A DNA stretch of 64,000 nucleotides, from positions 248,001 through 312,000 of the forward strand of contig NZ_SRXO01000003.1 of assembly GCF_008360935.1 (NCBI RefSeq), read 5' to 3'. The stretch comes from Siccirubricoccus phaeus. Its GTDB lineage: Bacteria > Pseudomonadota > Alphaproteobacteria > Acetobacterales > Acetobacteraceae. Below, piece by piece: positions 17,872 through 26,272 of this stretch; positions within the stretch are counted from its first letter, which is position 1, and each line of letters starts with the position of its first letter. The position numbers and the translations under genes are program-made. The notes beneath the pieces were generated by a model. It saw only the letters and a list, made by a program, of their open reading frames with translations, had not been told where the DNA came from and ran no database searches.

Positions 17872-18926
17872 TAGAGCCATTTCCGATCAGTCTGGGTCAT
17901 ATCCTGCTGCGGCGAAGTAGTTGGTGCATTCGGTTGGATTGAAGGTGTCGATGATCCTGCCGATGGCGGACCAGAGGCCGTCGATGGTTCGCTCGGCGGC
18001 CTTGCGCAGCATGGCCTTGAGCTTGGCGAAGGCGTTCTCGATCGGATTGAAGTCTGGGCTGTAGGGCGGCAGGTAGAGCAGGCTTGCGCCGGCAGCTTCG
18101 ATCGAGGCGCGGATGCCCGGCCGCTTGTGGCTGCCGAGATTGTCCATGACCACGACATCACCGGGCCGCAGGTCCGGGACCAGCACCTGGTCGACATAGG
18201 CCTGGAAGGCGATGCCGTTGATCGGCCCGTCGAGCACCATCGGCGCGACCATGCCGCTATTGCGCAGGCCGGCGACGAAGGTCGTGGTCTTCCAGTGGCC
18301 GTGCGGGATGGCGGCGCGCAGGCGCTCGCCGCGTGGTGCCCGGCCGCGGGTGCGGGCCATGTTCGTCGAGGCCCAGGTCTCGTCGATGAACACCAGGCGA
18401 TCGGGATCGAGGTCGAGCTGACCCTCGAACCATTCCCAGCGCCGCGTCAGGATGTCGGGGCGCTGCTGCCCGGCGGCGTGCGCCGACTTTTTTTCAGAGT
18501 GATCCGCCGCCGCGCGAAGAACCGCCACAAGGTGGCGACGCCGACCGGCACGCCGGCATCGGCCAGTTCTGTGCGCAACTCGCTGAGCGTGATGTCCGGC
18601 GTTCGCTCCAGCAGTCCAAGGATCAGCGGCGCATGCGCCTCGATCCGCCCCGAGCGGCGATCCCCACCGAGTGGACCTGGCGCCACTGAGCCCGCCGTAC
18701 GCTTCAAGGAGGCCCAGTGGATCGCGCTCGAGATGCCGACACAAGCGTGCGGCGGCCGCCCGGCACGACGACCCAGCCTCGATCGCCGCCACAACCCGCT
18801 CCCGAAGATCCACCGACAGCGCCTTCGACATGCCTGCCGGCCCCCTTCCCGACAGGAAGCTTGAATCAGGTCCGCTCCGCGTCGGGGAAGGACTCTCGCG
18901 ATTCAATCAGGTCGGAGGCCGCTCTA
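17872..18926 (-). mobile_element. IS630 family insertion sequence with TA-flanked ends
   Basis: The element has short imperfect inverted ends. Reading inwards, the left is TAGAGCCATTTCCGATC and the right is TAGAGCGGCCTCCGACC. Both begin with TA, the target dinucleotide that IS630 elements duplicate. It is about 1.05 kb and contains one transposase gene on the minus strand, in three reading-frame segments. It lies where the traG end of the transfer operon would be expected. Confidence 0.75.
17887..18831 (-). pseudogene. IS630 family transposase, reading frame shifted twice
   Basis: DDE transposase of the IS630/Tc1 group. The C-terminal catalytic part (VFIDETWAS, VVVMDNLGSHK, YSPDFNPIENAFAKLK) is intact up to the stop at 17887. 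The start MSKALSVDLRERVVAAIEAG is in the same frame, but the middle (ISSAIHWASLKRTAGS to RRITLKK) is read in another frame. The return shift lies exactly at a run of seven A (minus strand, around 18488-18494), where a -1 slip restores the expected KKKSAHA. The first shift, near 18744, looks like a small deletion with no slip site. The gene is therefore probably inactive. Confidence 0.75.
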
Positions 18927-18943
18927 AGAGTCCTTTTGGAAAA

Positions 18944-19312
18944 TCAGGGATGAGCGCTTCTGCGTAGGAGGATGCTGGCCATGGCGATGAGGATCATTGA
19001 ACCGCCCCGGGTTTGCCGTGCATCGACACGGTCTGTCTTGCCGAGGACGCCCATGGCGCGGGCGAAGTCGCGCGCCTGGCGTGGGTTCACGCGGGTGAAG
19101 GCGACGTCTGCCGCCTCGAGTGTATCGCGCAAGCCTCGGTCATAGCCGCCGCTGGCTTCGAAGATGACCCAGGCACCATCCTTCTTGCATCGAGCTGCAA
19201 ACGCCCGCAGCGCAGATGAAGTGTTGTCGATTCGGGTTGCTTTGCGGCCAGGCTGGTGAACGTCGACCCAGCCTTTGGCGACATCGACGCCAATGAAGAG
19301 TTGCTCCGTCAC
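18944..19312 (-). pseudogene. IS110 family transposase, N-terminal fragment
   Basis: A DEDD-type transposase start: the GTG at 19312 is followed by TEQLFIGVDVAKGWVDVHQP, with the acidic residues in GVDVAK, IFEASGGYD and KTDRVDAR. After DRVDAR, at about residue 95, the similarity ends and about 23 unrelated residues run to the stop next to the IS630 end. The RuvC-like domain is incomplete and the serine-containing C-terminal domain is missing, so this is a remnant. An open frame continues upstream to 19348. Confidence 0.7.
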
Positions 19313-19494
19313 GATCCTGCTCCTGTCCTGCGGGGTATACGCGAGCATCCCCGATCAACTGTTCAGGCTGACGATCGACGAAGCGGACGGCTCCCAATCC
19401 GGCAAACGGGTGCGCTACCCAGGAGGCCCGCGGGCTGCCGTCCGCGAGCGAATGGTACGCGATCTGCGACAGACAGGAGGCCGTTTGGTTTGAG

Positions 19495-19725
19495 TCACGC
19501 TGCCAGGATCAGGTTGTCCTGTGCGGCGTAGTAGAGTGCTTCCGCCTCGGCGGGCGGGATGTTGCCGATCGGCTCCAGCAGGCGCCGATGGTTGAACCAG
19601 TCGACCCATTCGAGGGTGGCGAATTCCACGGCCTCGAGCGAGCGCCAGGGGCCGCGCCGGTGAATGACCTCGGCCTTGTAGAGACCGTTGATGCTCTCGG
19701 CCAAGGCGTTGATGCTCCTATGTCG
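19495..19725 (-). pseudogene. IS3 family transposase OrfB, C-terminal fragment
   Basis: About 76 codons match the end of an IS3-family integrase: ALAESINGLYKAEVIHRRGP, then WVDWFNHRRLLEPIG and a typical short tail after NIPPAEAEALYYA. The rve catalytic core (first aspartates) is absent. The break lies at about 19725, directly against the end of the neighbouring IS110 remnant, so one of the two was truncated by the other. Confidence 0.75.
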
Positions 19726-19726
19726 G

Positions 19727-20660
19727 TCAAGGCGCGTCGGGAGTGGCTAGGCTTCGTCGCCTGATCATGGAGAAAACCTCGCGCGCCACGTAGCGTTTGA
19801 GGCAGCGCATGATCTCGGGCTTGGTCTTCCCTTCGCTCGTGCGCCGGGCGACGTAGTCGATGGTCGGCCTGTGGCCGCGCATCCGCGTCACGACGATGCG
19901 GTGGAGCGCGGCGTTGGCCTGCCGGTTGCCGCCTCGGTTCAGCCTGTGGCGATTTGTCCGGCCGCTGGAGGCTGGGATCGGGCAGGCGCCGCATAGCTTC
20001 GCGAAGGCGCCCTCCGAGCGGATGCGCTCCGGGTTGTAGCCCGCGAGGAGCAGGAGTTCGGCGGCGGTCACGTTCGCGACGCCCGGGGCAGCGGTGAGTT
20101 GCGGCGCGGTGGCTGAGACGAGGGCGTCGAGCTCGCGATCGTGCTCGGCGATCTCCTGGTAGAGCGCGAGCCAGCGTCGCGCGGTGGCCCTGAGCGCCGC
20201 CTTCGCCGACGCAGTGGTCGAGGTGATCGGCCCCGGGCGGAGTGCAGCCCGGTGACGGATGAGCGTGACCCGACCGCCGACGGCCTCGAGCCGCTCGCGC
20301 AGATCGGCGGGGGGCGCCGACGATGATGGACTTGATCGTCAGCATGGCCTGGGTCCTGGCCTTGACCGCGGCGTCGCGTACAATCCTGAGGTGGCGGATC
20401 ATCTCGACAGAGCTGCTGCCGGACTTAGGCTGGGCCGCCGCGTGGCCCGCGAGGACGGCGCGCGCCGCCGCCTCGGCGTCGAGCATGTCGTCCTTGCCGT
20501 TGCGCCTGCGCGCGCTGCGGTCGGGCCGATTGACCTCGAGGACGCGGTGCCTGTCCTCGCGCAGAGCGCGGGCGAGGCCTGCGCCGGAGGAGCCGGTCCC
20601 CTCGACGCCGAAAGCCGCGACCGTGCCCAGTGAGCGCGCCCAGGCTGCGATGCGCCGAAG
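19727..20660 (-). pseudogene. IS110 family transposase, frameshifted and lacking its N-terminus
   Basis: The N-proximal part reads AAWARSLGTVAAFGVEGTGS, then NRPDRSARRRNGKDDMLDAE. The C-terminal Transposase_20 part reads GAFAKLCGACPIPASSGRTN, then HRLNRGGNRQANAALHRIVV and CLKRYVAREVF. The two parts are in different frames; one extra base in a run of six G (plus strand 20309-20314) explains the shift. The first DEDD aspartate segment is missing because the sequence is joined at about 20660 to an IS30 fragment. The gene cannot make a full transposase. Confidence 0.75.
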
Positions 20661-20777
20661 TCCCGTGTCGACCCGCAGCCGGGCGTGCTGCGCCATCTCC
20701 GCTCCCTGGTCCCAGGTCAGCGAGCGACGCAGCTGCTCGGGCAAGGTGATGATCGTGTATGCGATCGCGTCGCGCAC
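20660..20777 (-). pseudogene. IS30 family transposase fragment
   Basis: About 39 codons (VRDAIAYTIITLPEQLRRSL, then TWDQGAEMAQHARLRVDTG) match the IS30 integrase core just before its final acidic residue region. The frame continues directly into the IS110 remnant, creating a chimeric open frame of 435 codons that is not a real gene. The other side is cut at about 20777 by an IS5 fragment on the opposite strand. Confidence 0.65.
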
Positions 20778-20877
20778 CCTGCTGCGCGGGTTGGAGCGGC
20801 TCGGATGCAGCTTCACGCTGCGGGTCGCCGCCTACAACCTCATCAGACTGCCGAAGCTGCTGGCGGCGTCTGCCTGA
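20776..20877 (+). pseudogene. IS5 family transposase, C-terminal fragment
   Basis: The plus-strand end of an IS5-type transposase: LLRGLERLGCSFTLRVAAYN followed by LIRLPKLL and a stop. This is the usual C-terminal end of one IS5 subgroup. Only about 34 codons remain, abutting the IS30 fragment. The 115 bases after it (20878-20992) contain nothing I recognise. Confidence 0.55.
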
Positions 20878-20992
20878 TCGGCGCAAGATGCCGTCCAGAG
20901 GCGGGAACTTCCTGCCAACCGTCGCCGAAAACTAAGCGGTTCAGTCCGCCGCGGACCACCTAACCGCCATGCAAGCGAGCTAGGCTCAGGAC

Positions 20993-21175
20993 TCACCCAT
21001 TGAGCCAGAAGGTGACGGCGGCGGCGAGAGCGATGGCGCTCAAGAAGGTGTGGGCGCAGCGGTCGTAGCGCATGGCGATGCGGCGCCAGTCCTTGAGTCT
21101 GCCGAACATGATCTCGATGCGGTGACGCTGGCGGTGGAGCAAAGCGTCGTGCGGGATAGGCCGCTTGCGACTGCG
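20993..21175 (-). pseudogene. IS5 family transposase, C-terminal fragment (second)
   Basis: The C-terminal 60 or so codons of an IS5/IS1031-like transposase: SRKRPIPHDALLHRQRHRIE, then IMFGRLKDWRRIAMRYDRCA and a hydrophobic tail. The final catalytic glutamate motif (HRIE) is present but everything before it is lost. The 5' break near 21175 touches a different plus-strand fragment. Confidence 0.7.
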
Positions 21176-21272
21176 CGGCCTCACTCCCTACGAGTTCATC
21201 TGCAAGGCATGGGCAGATCATCCTGATCGCTCCATCACAAATCCGCACCACCAAATGCCGGGACTAAACGCT
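21164..21272 (+). pseudogene. Integrase-core transposase C-terminal scrap (IS481/IS3 type)
   Basis: About 36 codons, LRGLTPYEFICKAWADHPDR followed by a short NPHHQMPGLN end, resemble the C-terminus of IS481 or related transposases. No catalytic residues remain and the usual stop is missing. The family assignment is tentative. Confidence 0.4.
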
Positions 21273-21581
21273 CGGATGTCCGTCCTTTCAAGGCCAGGGC
21301 GTACGTCACCGTTCGCCGCGCAGGCGTTGTTCTGGATGCAGAGGCGTTTGGGTGAGGAGGCAGATGACGAGCGACGGTTGATCCAGCTCTGATGCGCGGG
21401 TTGATTACCGCATGACCATGGTCGTCGCGGGGCTGCCTTTGTCTAGAGGCGGGGATCGGTATGTGACCTCCCCATAGTGTTCCCGAGGGTCCCCCTGACC
21501 GCTCCACCTCCTCGCCCAAGCGTCTCATCTGTGCCGTCGTTCTCTCCTTTGCTGATCCTGCCGATGCTGTAGCCAAGAGCC
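21273..21581. other. Non-coding stretch downstream of the intact IS110 transposase
   Basis: No gene is recognised in these 309 bases. Open frames here have no family-like motif. Part of the stretch should be the 3' non-coding end of the neighbouring IS110 element, but its exact end cannot be fixed because IS110 elements lack long inverted repeats. Confidence 0.35.
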
Positions 21582-22697
21582 TCAAGCAGCCGCAGCAGGC
21601 GGCGCGACCATTCGGCTAATAGCCCAGGCGAACCCCACCATCTCGCGCGCAATCGCTGTCACCACCACCTGCGGCCGCTTGCCTGCGGCTTGCAGGCGCC
21701 TGTACCTGGCACAAAGACGCACTTGCGCCTTCCAGGCCGTATCGCGCACCTCCCGTGGCAGACCTGCTAAGCGGGGTCTCAGCTGCGCTGACACCCGGGC
21801 CGGCAGGCGATAGGTCCAGGCGCCTTCGATCAGCATGCGGCGCGCAAGCGGGCTGCCGGCTTTGGTGATTGCGCCCTGGCGGCGCTTGGCTCCACTGGAA
21901 TGCTCCGACGGCACAAGGCCGAGATAGGCCATCAGCTGCCGCGGGTTGTCGAACCGCTGCATGTCACCAACCTCGGCCACCAGCGCCGAGGCAACAATCA
22001 GCGAGACACCCCGCATGGCCTGCAGCGCCTCGACGACAGGCGCCATGCTCCAACAGGGAACGAGGTCACGGATGCGACCCGTCAGCCGCTCGATGCGCGC
22101 CTCGAGCTCGTTGACCGCGTCGAGGTACTCCTGGCAGGCGACCTGCTGGGCGGGATGCGGGAAGGTTTGTTCCATCAGCCACTTCCGATGCGGCCAGGTC
22201 CAGCGCTTGCCATCATAGCTCCGCCCGTGCCGGAGTAGAAAACCCATGAGCCTCTGCCGGGCCTTGCGAAGCGCCTCCACCATGTCCGCTCTCGCCCTGA
22301 CCAGATCGCGCATGGCCTCGTGCTCCGGGTCCGGCACCCAGACCGGCGTCAACTCGCCAGCCCGGTGCAAGCGGGCCAGCGCCGTCGCGTCCCGCCGGTC
22401 GGTCTTGATCCGCTCGCCTGGCTTGCGCGGGATCAGGCTCGGCGCAACCACCACACAGTCATGGCCTCGATCCCGGAGGTGCCGGTAGACCCCATACCCG
22501 CACGGGCCAGCCTCGTAGACGAAGCGCAGGATCCGATCGCCCCGCCCAAGCCGAGCCACGAGCTTGTTAAGCGCCGCCGGCTCGTTCGGGATTTCCCCTA
22601 CGAACCGCACCTCGCCATCTCGGCCGGCCTCCGCCACACAAACAGCGATCGTCGCCTTGTGCACGTCCAGCCCGACAAAGCTGATAGTCTCTCCCAC
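21582..22697 (-). CDS. IS110 family transposase (intact)
   Basis: 371-residue RNA-guided DEDD recombinase of the IS110 family. The RuvC-like domain shows D in VGLDVHKATIAVC, E in FVYEAGPCGYGVYRHL, and two D in IKTDRRDATALARLHRAGEL. The C-terminal Transposase_20 domain contains GVSLIVASALVAEVGD, LGLVPSEHSSGAKRRQG and GSPLARRMLIE, whose serine is the expected nucleophile. The GTG at 22697 follows an AGGAG ribosome site by seven bases; an upstream ATG at 22742 is less likely. This is the only apparently complete transposase in the cluster. Confidence 0.88.
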   Translation of the reverse strand: MGETISFVGLDVHKATIAVCVAEAGRDGEVRFVGEIPNEPAALNKLVARLGRGDRILRFVYEAGPCGYGVYRHLRDRGHDCVVVAPSLIPRKPGERIKTDRRDATALARLHRAGELTPVWVPDPEHEAMRDLVRARADMVEALRKARQRLMGFLLRHGRSYDGKRWTWPHRKWLMEQTFPHPAQQVACQEYLDAVNELEARIERLTGRIRDLVPCWSMAPVVEALQAMRGVSLIVASALVAEVGDMQRFDNPRQLMAYLGLVPSEHSSGAKRRQGAITKAGSPLARRMLIEGAWTYRLPARVSAQLRPRLAGLPREVRDTAWKAQVRLCARYRRLQAAGKRPQVVVTAIAREMVGFAWAISRMVAPPAAAA

Positions 22698-22850
22698 GGC
22701 CCGTCTCCTGTGCTGAGGCAAGGCGCCGGCCATCCGGCGCAACCCTCGCTAATCCTGCACAGTTCGAGGCGGGCCACCCCCGCCTCAGACGGACATCTGG
22801 TCTAAACCAAGCCCGGAGCCACGAATTTCCGCAGCCTGCTAGACCAGGGA
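22698..22850 (-). other. Candidate IS110 left end with bridge-RNA region
   Basis: This is the non-coding leader directly upstream of the intact IS110 transposase. IS110-group elements encode their guide (bridge) RNA in this position. It contains a 7-base inverted repeat (TGGTCTA at 22798-22804 and TAGACCA at 22840-22846) and GGCGCCGGCC-rich hairpin potential near 22730. The RNA boundaries, guide loops and element end are not determined. Confidence 0.35.
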
Positions 22851-23091
22851 TTGCCTCGCATGCGCTCCGCCCAGGACCAGCCCAGTCACGGGCGAGGCGC
22901 TCCCTCCTGGTCCGCCCCGCCGGCCTCGTACCGCCGACGGCGCGCACCCGCCGTCTGGGCACCAAGGACCAGCGCCTGCGCGATCCGCCCCGTCGTCCCG
23001 CCCTCGTCCGGCAGCAGGGCATTCACCCGACGATGAACCGTGCTGCCCCCGCGCTCGCGCATCGTCGCAAGCGGACTCGCAAGGGGCCCGG
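22851..23091. other. Unassigned stretch between IS110 and the catabolic region
   Basis: About 240 GC-rich bases without a recognisable gene. A minus-strand open frame through it has no family-like features. It is the boundary between insertion-sequence debris and the catabolic block and might hold degraded mobile-element sequence. Confidence 0.3.
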
Positions 23092-24069
23092 TTACCCGTC
23101 GAGCCGCGCTCCCGACCGGCGCACCACCTCGGCCCATTTCGCGTTCTCGGCGGCGATGAAGCGATCGAACTCGGCCGGGCCCATCGGCCGGGGCTCGGTG
23201 CCGATCTCGCGCAGCTTCGCCTGCACGCCGCGCTCGGCCAGCGCCTCGAGGATCGCGCCGGCCAGGCGCTCGACCACCGGCCGGGGCGTGCGCGCCGGCA
23301 CCTGGGTCGCGAACCAGGCGACCGCCTCGAAGTCGGGGATGCCGCTCTCGGCCACCGTCGGCGTATCGGGCAGCGAGAACCAGCGATTAGCCGAGGTCAC
23401 GGCGAGCAGCCGCAGCCTCCCGGCGGTCACATGCGGCAGGTAGGAAGGCAGGTTGTCCACCGCGACATGCACGCGCCCGGCGAGCAGTTCGGGGATCACC
23501 CCGCCGGTGCCGCGGAAGGTCACGATCTGGAGGTCGATGCCGGCGCGGTTCTTCAGGTATTCGCTCGAGATATGCCCGGAGGTGCCGTTGCCGGGCACGC
23601 CGCAGTTCAGCTCCCCGGGCCGGCGCCTGGCCAGGGCGACCAGCTCGGCGAAACTGGCCGCGGGCACCTCCGCGTTGACGAAGACGCCGTTGGCGACCTG
23701 GTTGACCAGCGCGACCGCGGCGAGCTCGTCCGGCCGGAACGGCATCCGGGCATAGAGATAGGGGTTGATCGCCGCGGTGCCGATGGTGGCCATCAGCACC
23801 GTGTATCCGTCCGGCTCCGACTTCGCGACGTATTCGGCGCCGATATTGCCGCCGGCCCCGGCACGGTTCTCCACCACCACGGGCTGGCCGAGGGTGACGC
23901 TCAGCTTTTCGGCAAGCACCCGCGCCGTCACGTCGGTCGCCCCGCCGGCGAGGAATGGGACGACCAGGCGGATTGGCCGGCTGGGTCAGGGGGCCTGGGC
24001 GCGGAGCACGGCCGGCGCGGCGAGGATGGGCAGCGCGCTGATGGCGGCGCGGCGGGTGATGGTGTTCAT
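23092..24069 (-). pseudogene. Bug/TctC substrate-binding protein with in-frame TGA
   Basis: Reading from the ATG at 24069, a signal peptide MNTITRRAAISALPILAAPA ending in LRAQAP is followed at codon 28 by TGA (23986-23988). The same frame then continues as [20 protein letters not shown] and a full Bug protein to the stop at 23092 (325 sense codons in all). Relatives have an aromatic residue between the signal end and PSRPIR, so TGG changed to TGA is the likely cause. Without its signal peptide the remaining product (from an internal ATG at 23931) would stay in the cytoplasm and lose its first strand. Last gene of the operon 33871-23092. Confidence 0.75.
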
Positions 24070-24152
24070 CTTGGACCTCCCATTTTCGTTTTGTTCCACG
24101 CTACCGCCGCGCGGCGCGCGAGGGCAAGACGCCCGGTGCGGGCGGTGCCGGG

Positions 24153-25127
24153 TCAGCCCGCGCTCAACCGGCCTTCGCGCACCAGCCGGCGCCAGTCCTC
24201 GATCTCGCGCTGGACGAAGGCGGCCAGGTCCTCGGGCGAGCCAACGCGGTAGCTGCTGCCCTCGGCGGCGATCTGCGCCTGCATGTCCGGCCGGGCGGCG
24301 ATCTCGCGCATCTTGGCGTTGATCTGCAGGATCACCGGCCGCGGCGTGCCGGCCGGGGCGAACACGGCGACCCAGGACGACACGGCGTAGCTCTCCATCC
24401 CCGGCAGGGACGAGACCAGCGGCAGTTCCGGCAGCCCGGGATGCGGCCCTGTTCCCGTGGTGGCCAGGGCGCGCAGGCGTCCCTCCCGCGCATGGACCAG
24501 CACCTGCCCGCCATCCACCACCATGAGCTGGACCTCGCCGGCGAGCAGCGCCGTCACGCCCTGCGGCGTCGAGCGGTAGGAGACCTGCGTCATCTTGATC
24601 CCGGCCAGGGCCTTGAGCATGGCGCCGCCGGCCATGCTGCCGGTATTGCCGACGGCGTAGTTGAGTCGCCCGGGATGGGCGCGGGCATAGGCGATCAGCT
24701 CGGCCATGCTGTGCACCGGCAGCGCGTTGTTCACCACCACGATCAGCGAGGAGTTGGTGACCAGCGCGACCGGGGCGAAATCCGCCACCGGGTCGTAGGG
24801 CAGGTTGGGCACCAGCGCGATATTGGCCGCATGGGTGCTGTTGGTGCCGTAGAGCAGCGTGTAGCCGTCGGGCCGCGCGCGCGCCACCGTCTCGGCGGCG
24901 ATCACGCCATTGCCGCCGGGGCGGTTCTCCACCACCACCGGCTGACCCCAGTCGGCCGACATGTAGTGGCCGAAGGAGCGCGCGCGCAGATCGGTGGAAC
25001 TGCCGGCGGTGAAGGGCACCACCGCGCGGATCGGGCGCGAGGGGTAGCGTTCCTGCGCGCGCGCGGGCAAGGCGGCAGGCAATCCGGCCAGCGCCGCCAC
25101 CAGGCGGCGCCGTGCGGTGCTTGTCAT
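24153..25127 (-). CDS. Bug/TctC family substrate-binding protein
   Basis: 324-residue periplasmic binding protein for an organic anion. The signal peptide ends LPARAQ, followed by YPSRPIRAVVPFTAGSSTDL and [13 protein letters not shown], the hallmark blocks of the family. The central domain carries DPVADFAPVALVTNSSLIVV. Its start overlaps the CoA-transferase stop (ATGA), so it is co-translated with that enzyme; a binding protein and a CoA-transferase for the same acid is the natural inference. No TctA/TctB gene is nearby. Confidence 0.9.
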   Translation of the reverse strand: MTSTARRRLVAALAGLPAALPARAQERYPSRPIRAVVPFTAGSSTDLRARSFGHYMSADWGQPVVVENRPGGNGVIAAETVARARPDGYTLLYGTNSTHAANIALVPNLPYDPVADFAPVALVTNSSLIVVVNNALPVHSMAELIAYARAHPGRLNYAVGNTGSMAGGAMLKALAGIKMTQVSYRSTPQGVTALLAGEVQLMVVDGGQVLVHAREGRLRALATTGTGPHPGLPELPLVSSLPGMESYAVSSWVAVFAPAGTPRPVILQINAKMREIAARPDMQAQIAAEGSSYRVGSPEDLAAFVQREIEDWRRLVREGRLSAG

Positions 25128-26272
25128 GTCCCGGTTCGTCCCATGCCCGCGGCGCTGCCCGGCGCGCCGCCGGGCAGCGCCGGCGCCGGCGCGCGGATCG
25201 CCGGCCTTTCACCGTCGAAGGACACCGGCAGGCCGAGCAGGCGGTAATCCTCCCCGGGCACCGGCAGCAGCAGGCCGACGGCCTCGGTCTGCGGCTCGCG
25301 CGCCACCTCGGGGATCGTGTTGATCGGCCCGCAGGGCACGCCCGCGCGCTCCAGCCGATCGAGCCAGTCCGCGCGCGAGCGCGTCGCCAGCACGGCGGCG
25401 ATCTCGCCCAGCAGCGCCTCGCGGTTCTCGAGCCGGCGGCGGTTGGTGGCGAAGCGCGCATCCCCGGCCCAGTCCGGCCGGCCGAGCACCGCGGCGAAGG
25501 CGGCGAACAGCCGGTCATTGCCGCAGCACACCATGAGCGGCGCGTCGGCCGCCTGGAACGCCTGGTAGGGCACCATGTTGGGATGCCCGGTGGCGGTGCG
25601 CGGCAGCAGCCGTCCCTCGTTCAGCCAGGACGTCAGGCGCTGGCCGGTCCAGACCAGCGCGGTCTCGAACAGCGAGGTGTCCACCACCCCGCCGCGCCCG
25701 GTCGCCTCGCGCCGGCGCAGCGCCGACAGCGCGCCGATCACCGTCCACATCGCCGTGCCGTAATCCACCACCGAGGCGCCGATGCGCTGCGGCGGCGCGC
25801 CTTCCTCGCCGCTGACCATGCACAGCCCGGCGAAGGCCTGCAGCAGCGGCTCGTAGCCCGGCCGCAGGGCGAGCGGCCCCTTGCGGCCGAAGGCGCTGAT
25901 CGCGCAGTAGATCAGCCGCGAATGCCGCGCCAGCGTCTCCGCCGGGCCGATGCCGAGCGCCTCCGCCGCGCCGGGGCGCAGGTTGTGCACCAGGATGTCC
26001 GCCGGCGCGAGCAACTCGTGCAGCCGCGCGCGGCCGTCCGGCCGCCGCAGGTCGAGCACCACCGAGGCCTTGCCGCGGTTCATCTCGTGGAAGGTGAGGC
26101 TGTCGCCGCGGCGGAAATCCGGGCCCATGCCGCGCGAATCGTCGCCGCCCGGCTTCTCCACCTTCACCACCTCGGCGCCGAGATCGGCGAGGATGGCGCC
26201 GACGAAGGGGCCGGCGAGCACCTGGCCGAGCTCGACCACCCGCAGCCCGGCGAGCGGGGCGGGCGCGCTCAT
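25124..26272 (-). CDS. Family III CoA-transferase (CaiB/BaiF) with Glu at the catalytic position
   Basis: 382-residue cytoplasmic enzyme that moves CoA between carboxylic acids. Typical blocks are PLAGLRVVELGQVLAGPFVG, DLGAEVVKVEKPGGDD and RGKASVVLDLR. Where other family members have the catalytic aspartate (the RPAFD or RPGYD motif), this protein has E141 in LALRPGYEPLLQAFAG. A few relatives may share this; it could alter or abolish CoA transfer. It lies between two Bug genes with overlapping stops and starts, inside the LysR-linked operon. Confidence 0.88.
   Translation of the reverse strand: MSAPAPLAGLRVVELGQVLAGPFVGAILADLGAEVVKVEKPGGDDSRGMGPDFRRGDSLTFHEMNRGKASVVLDLRRPDGRARLHELLAPADILVHNLRPGAAEALGIGPAETLARHSRLIYCAISAFGRKGPLALRPGYEPLLQAFAGLCMVSGEEGAPPQRIGASVVDYGTAMWTVIGALSALRRREATGRGGVVDTSLFETALVWTGQRLTSWLNEGRLLPRTATGHPNMVPYQAFQAADAPLMVCCGNDRLFAAFAAVLGRPDWAGDARFATNRRRLENREALLGEIAAVLATRSRADWLDRLERAGVPCGPINTIPEVAREPQTEAVGLLLPVPGEDYRLLGLPVSFDGERPAIRAPAPALPGGAPGSAAGMGRTGT

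Noticed and set aside
19509-20816. A 435-codon minus-strand open frame that could be called one transposase
   Set aside because: It is a chance fusion of an IS30 fragment, an IS110 fragment and out-of-frame sequence; the true C-terminal IS110 part is in another frame.
23986-23988. TGA read as selenocysteine
   Set aside because: The position is at a signal-peptide boundary with no redox role, Bug proteins are not selenoproteins, and no bSECIS-like hairpin directly after the codon is apparent.
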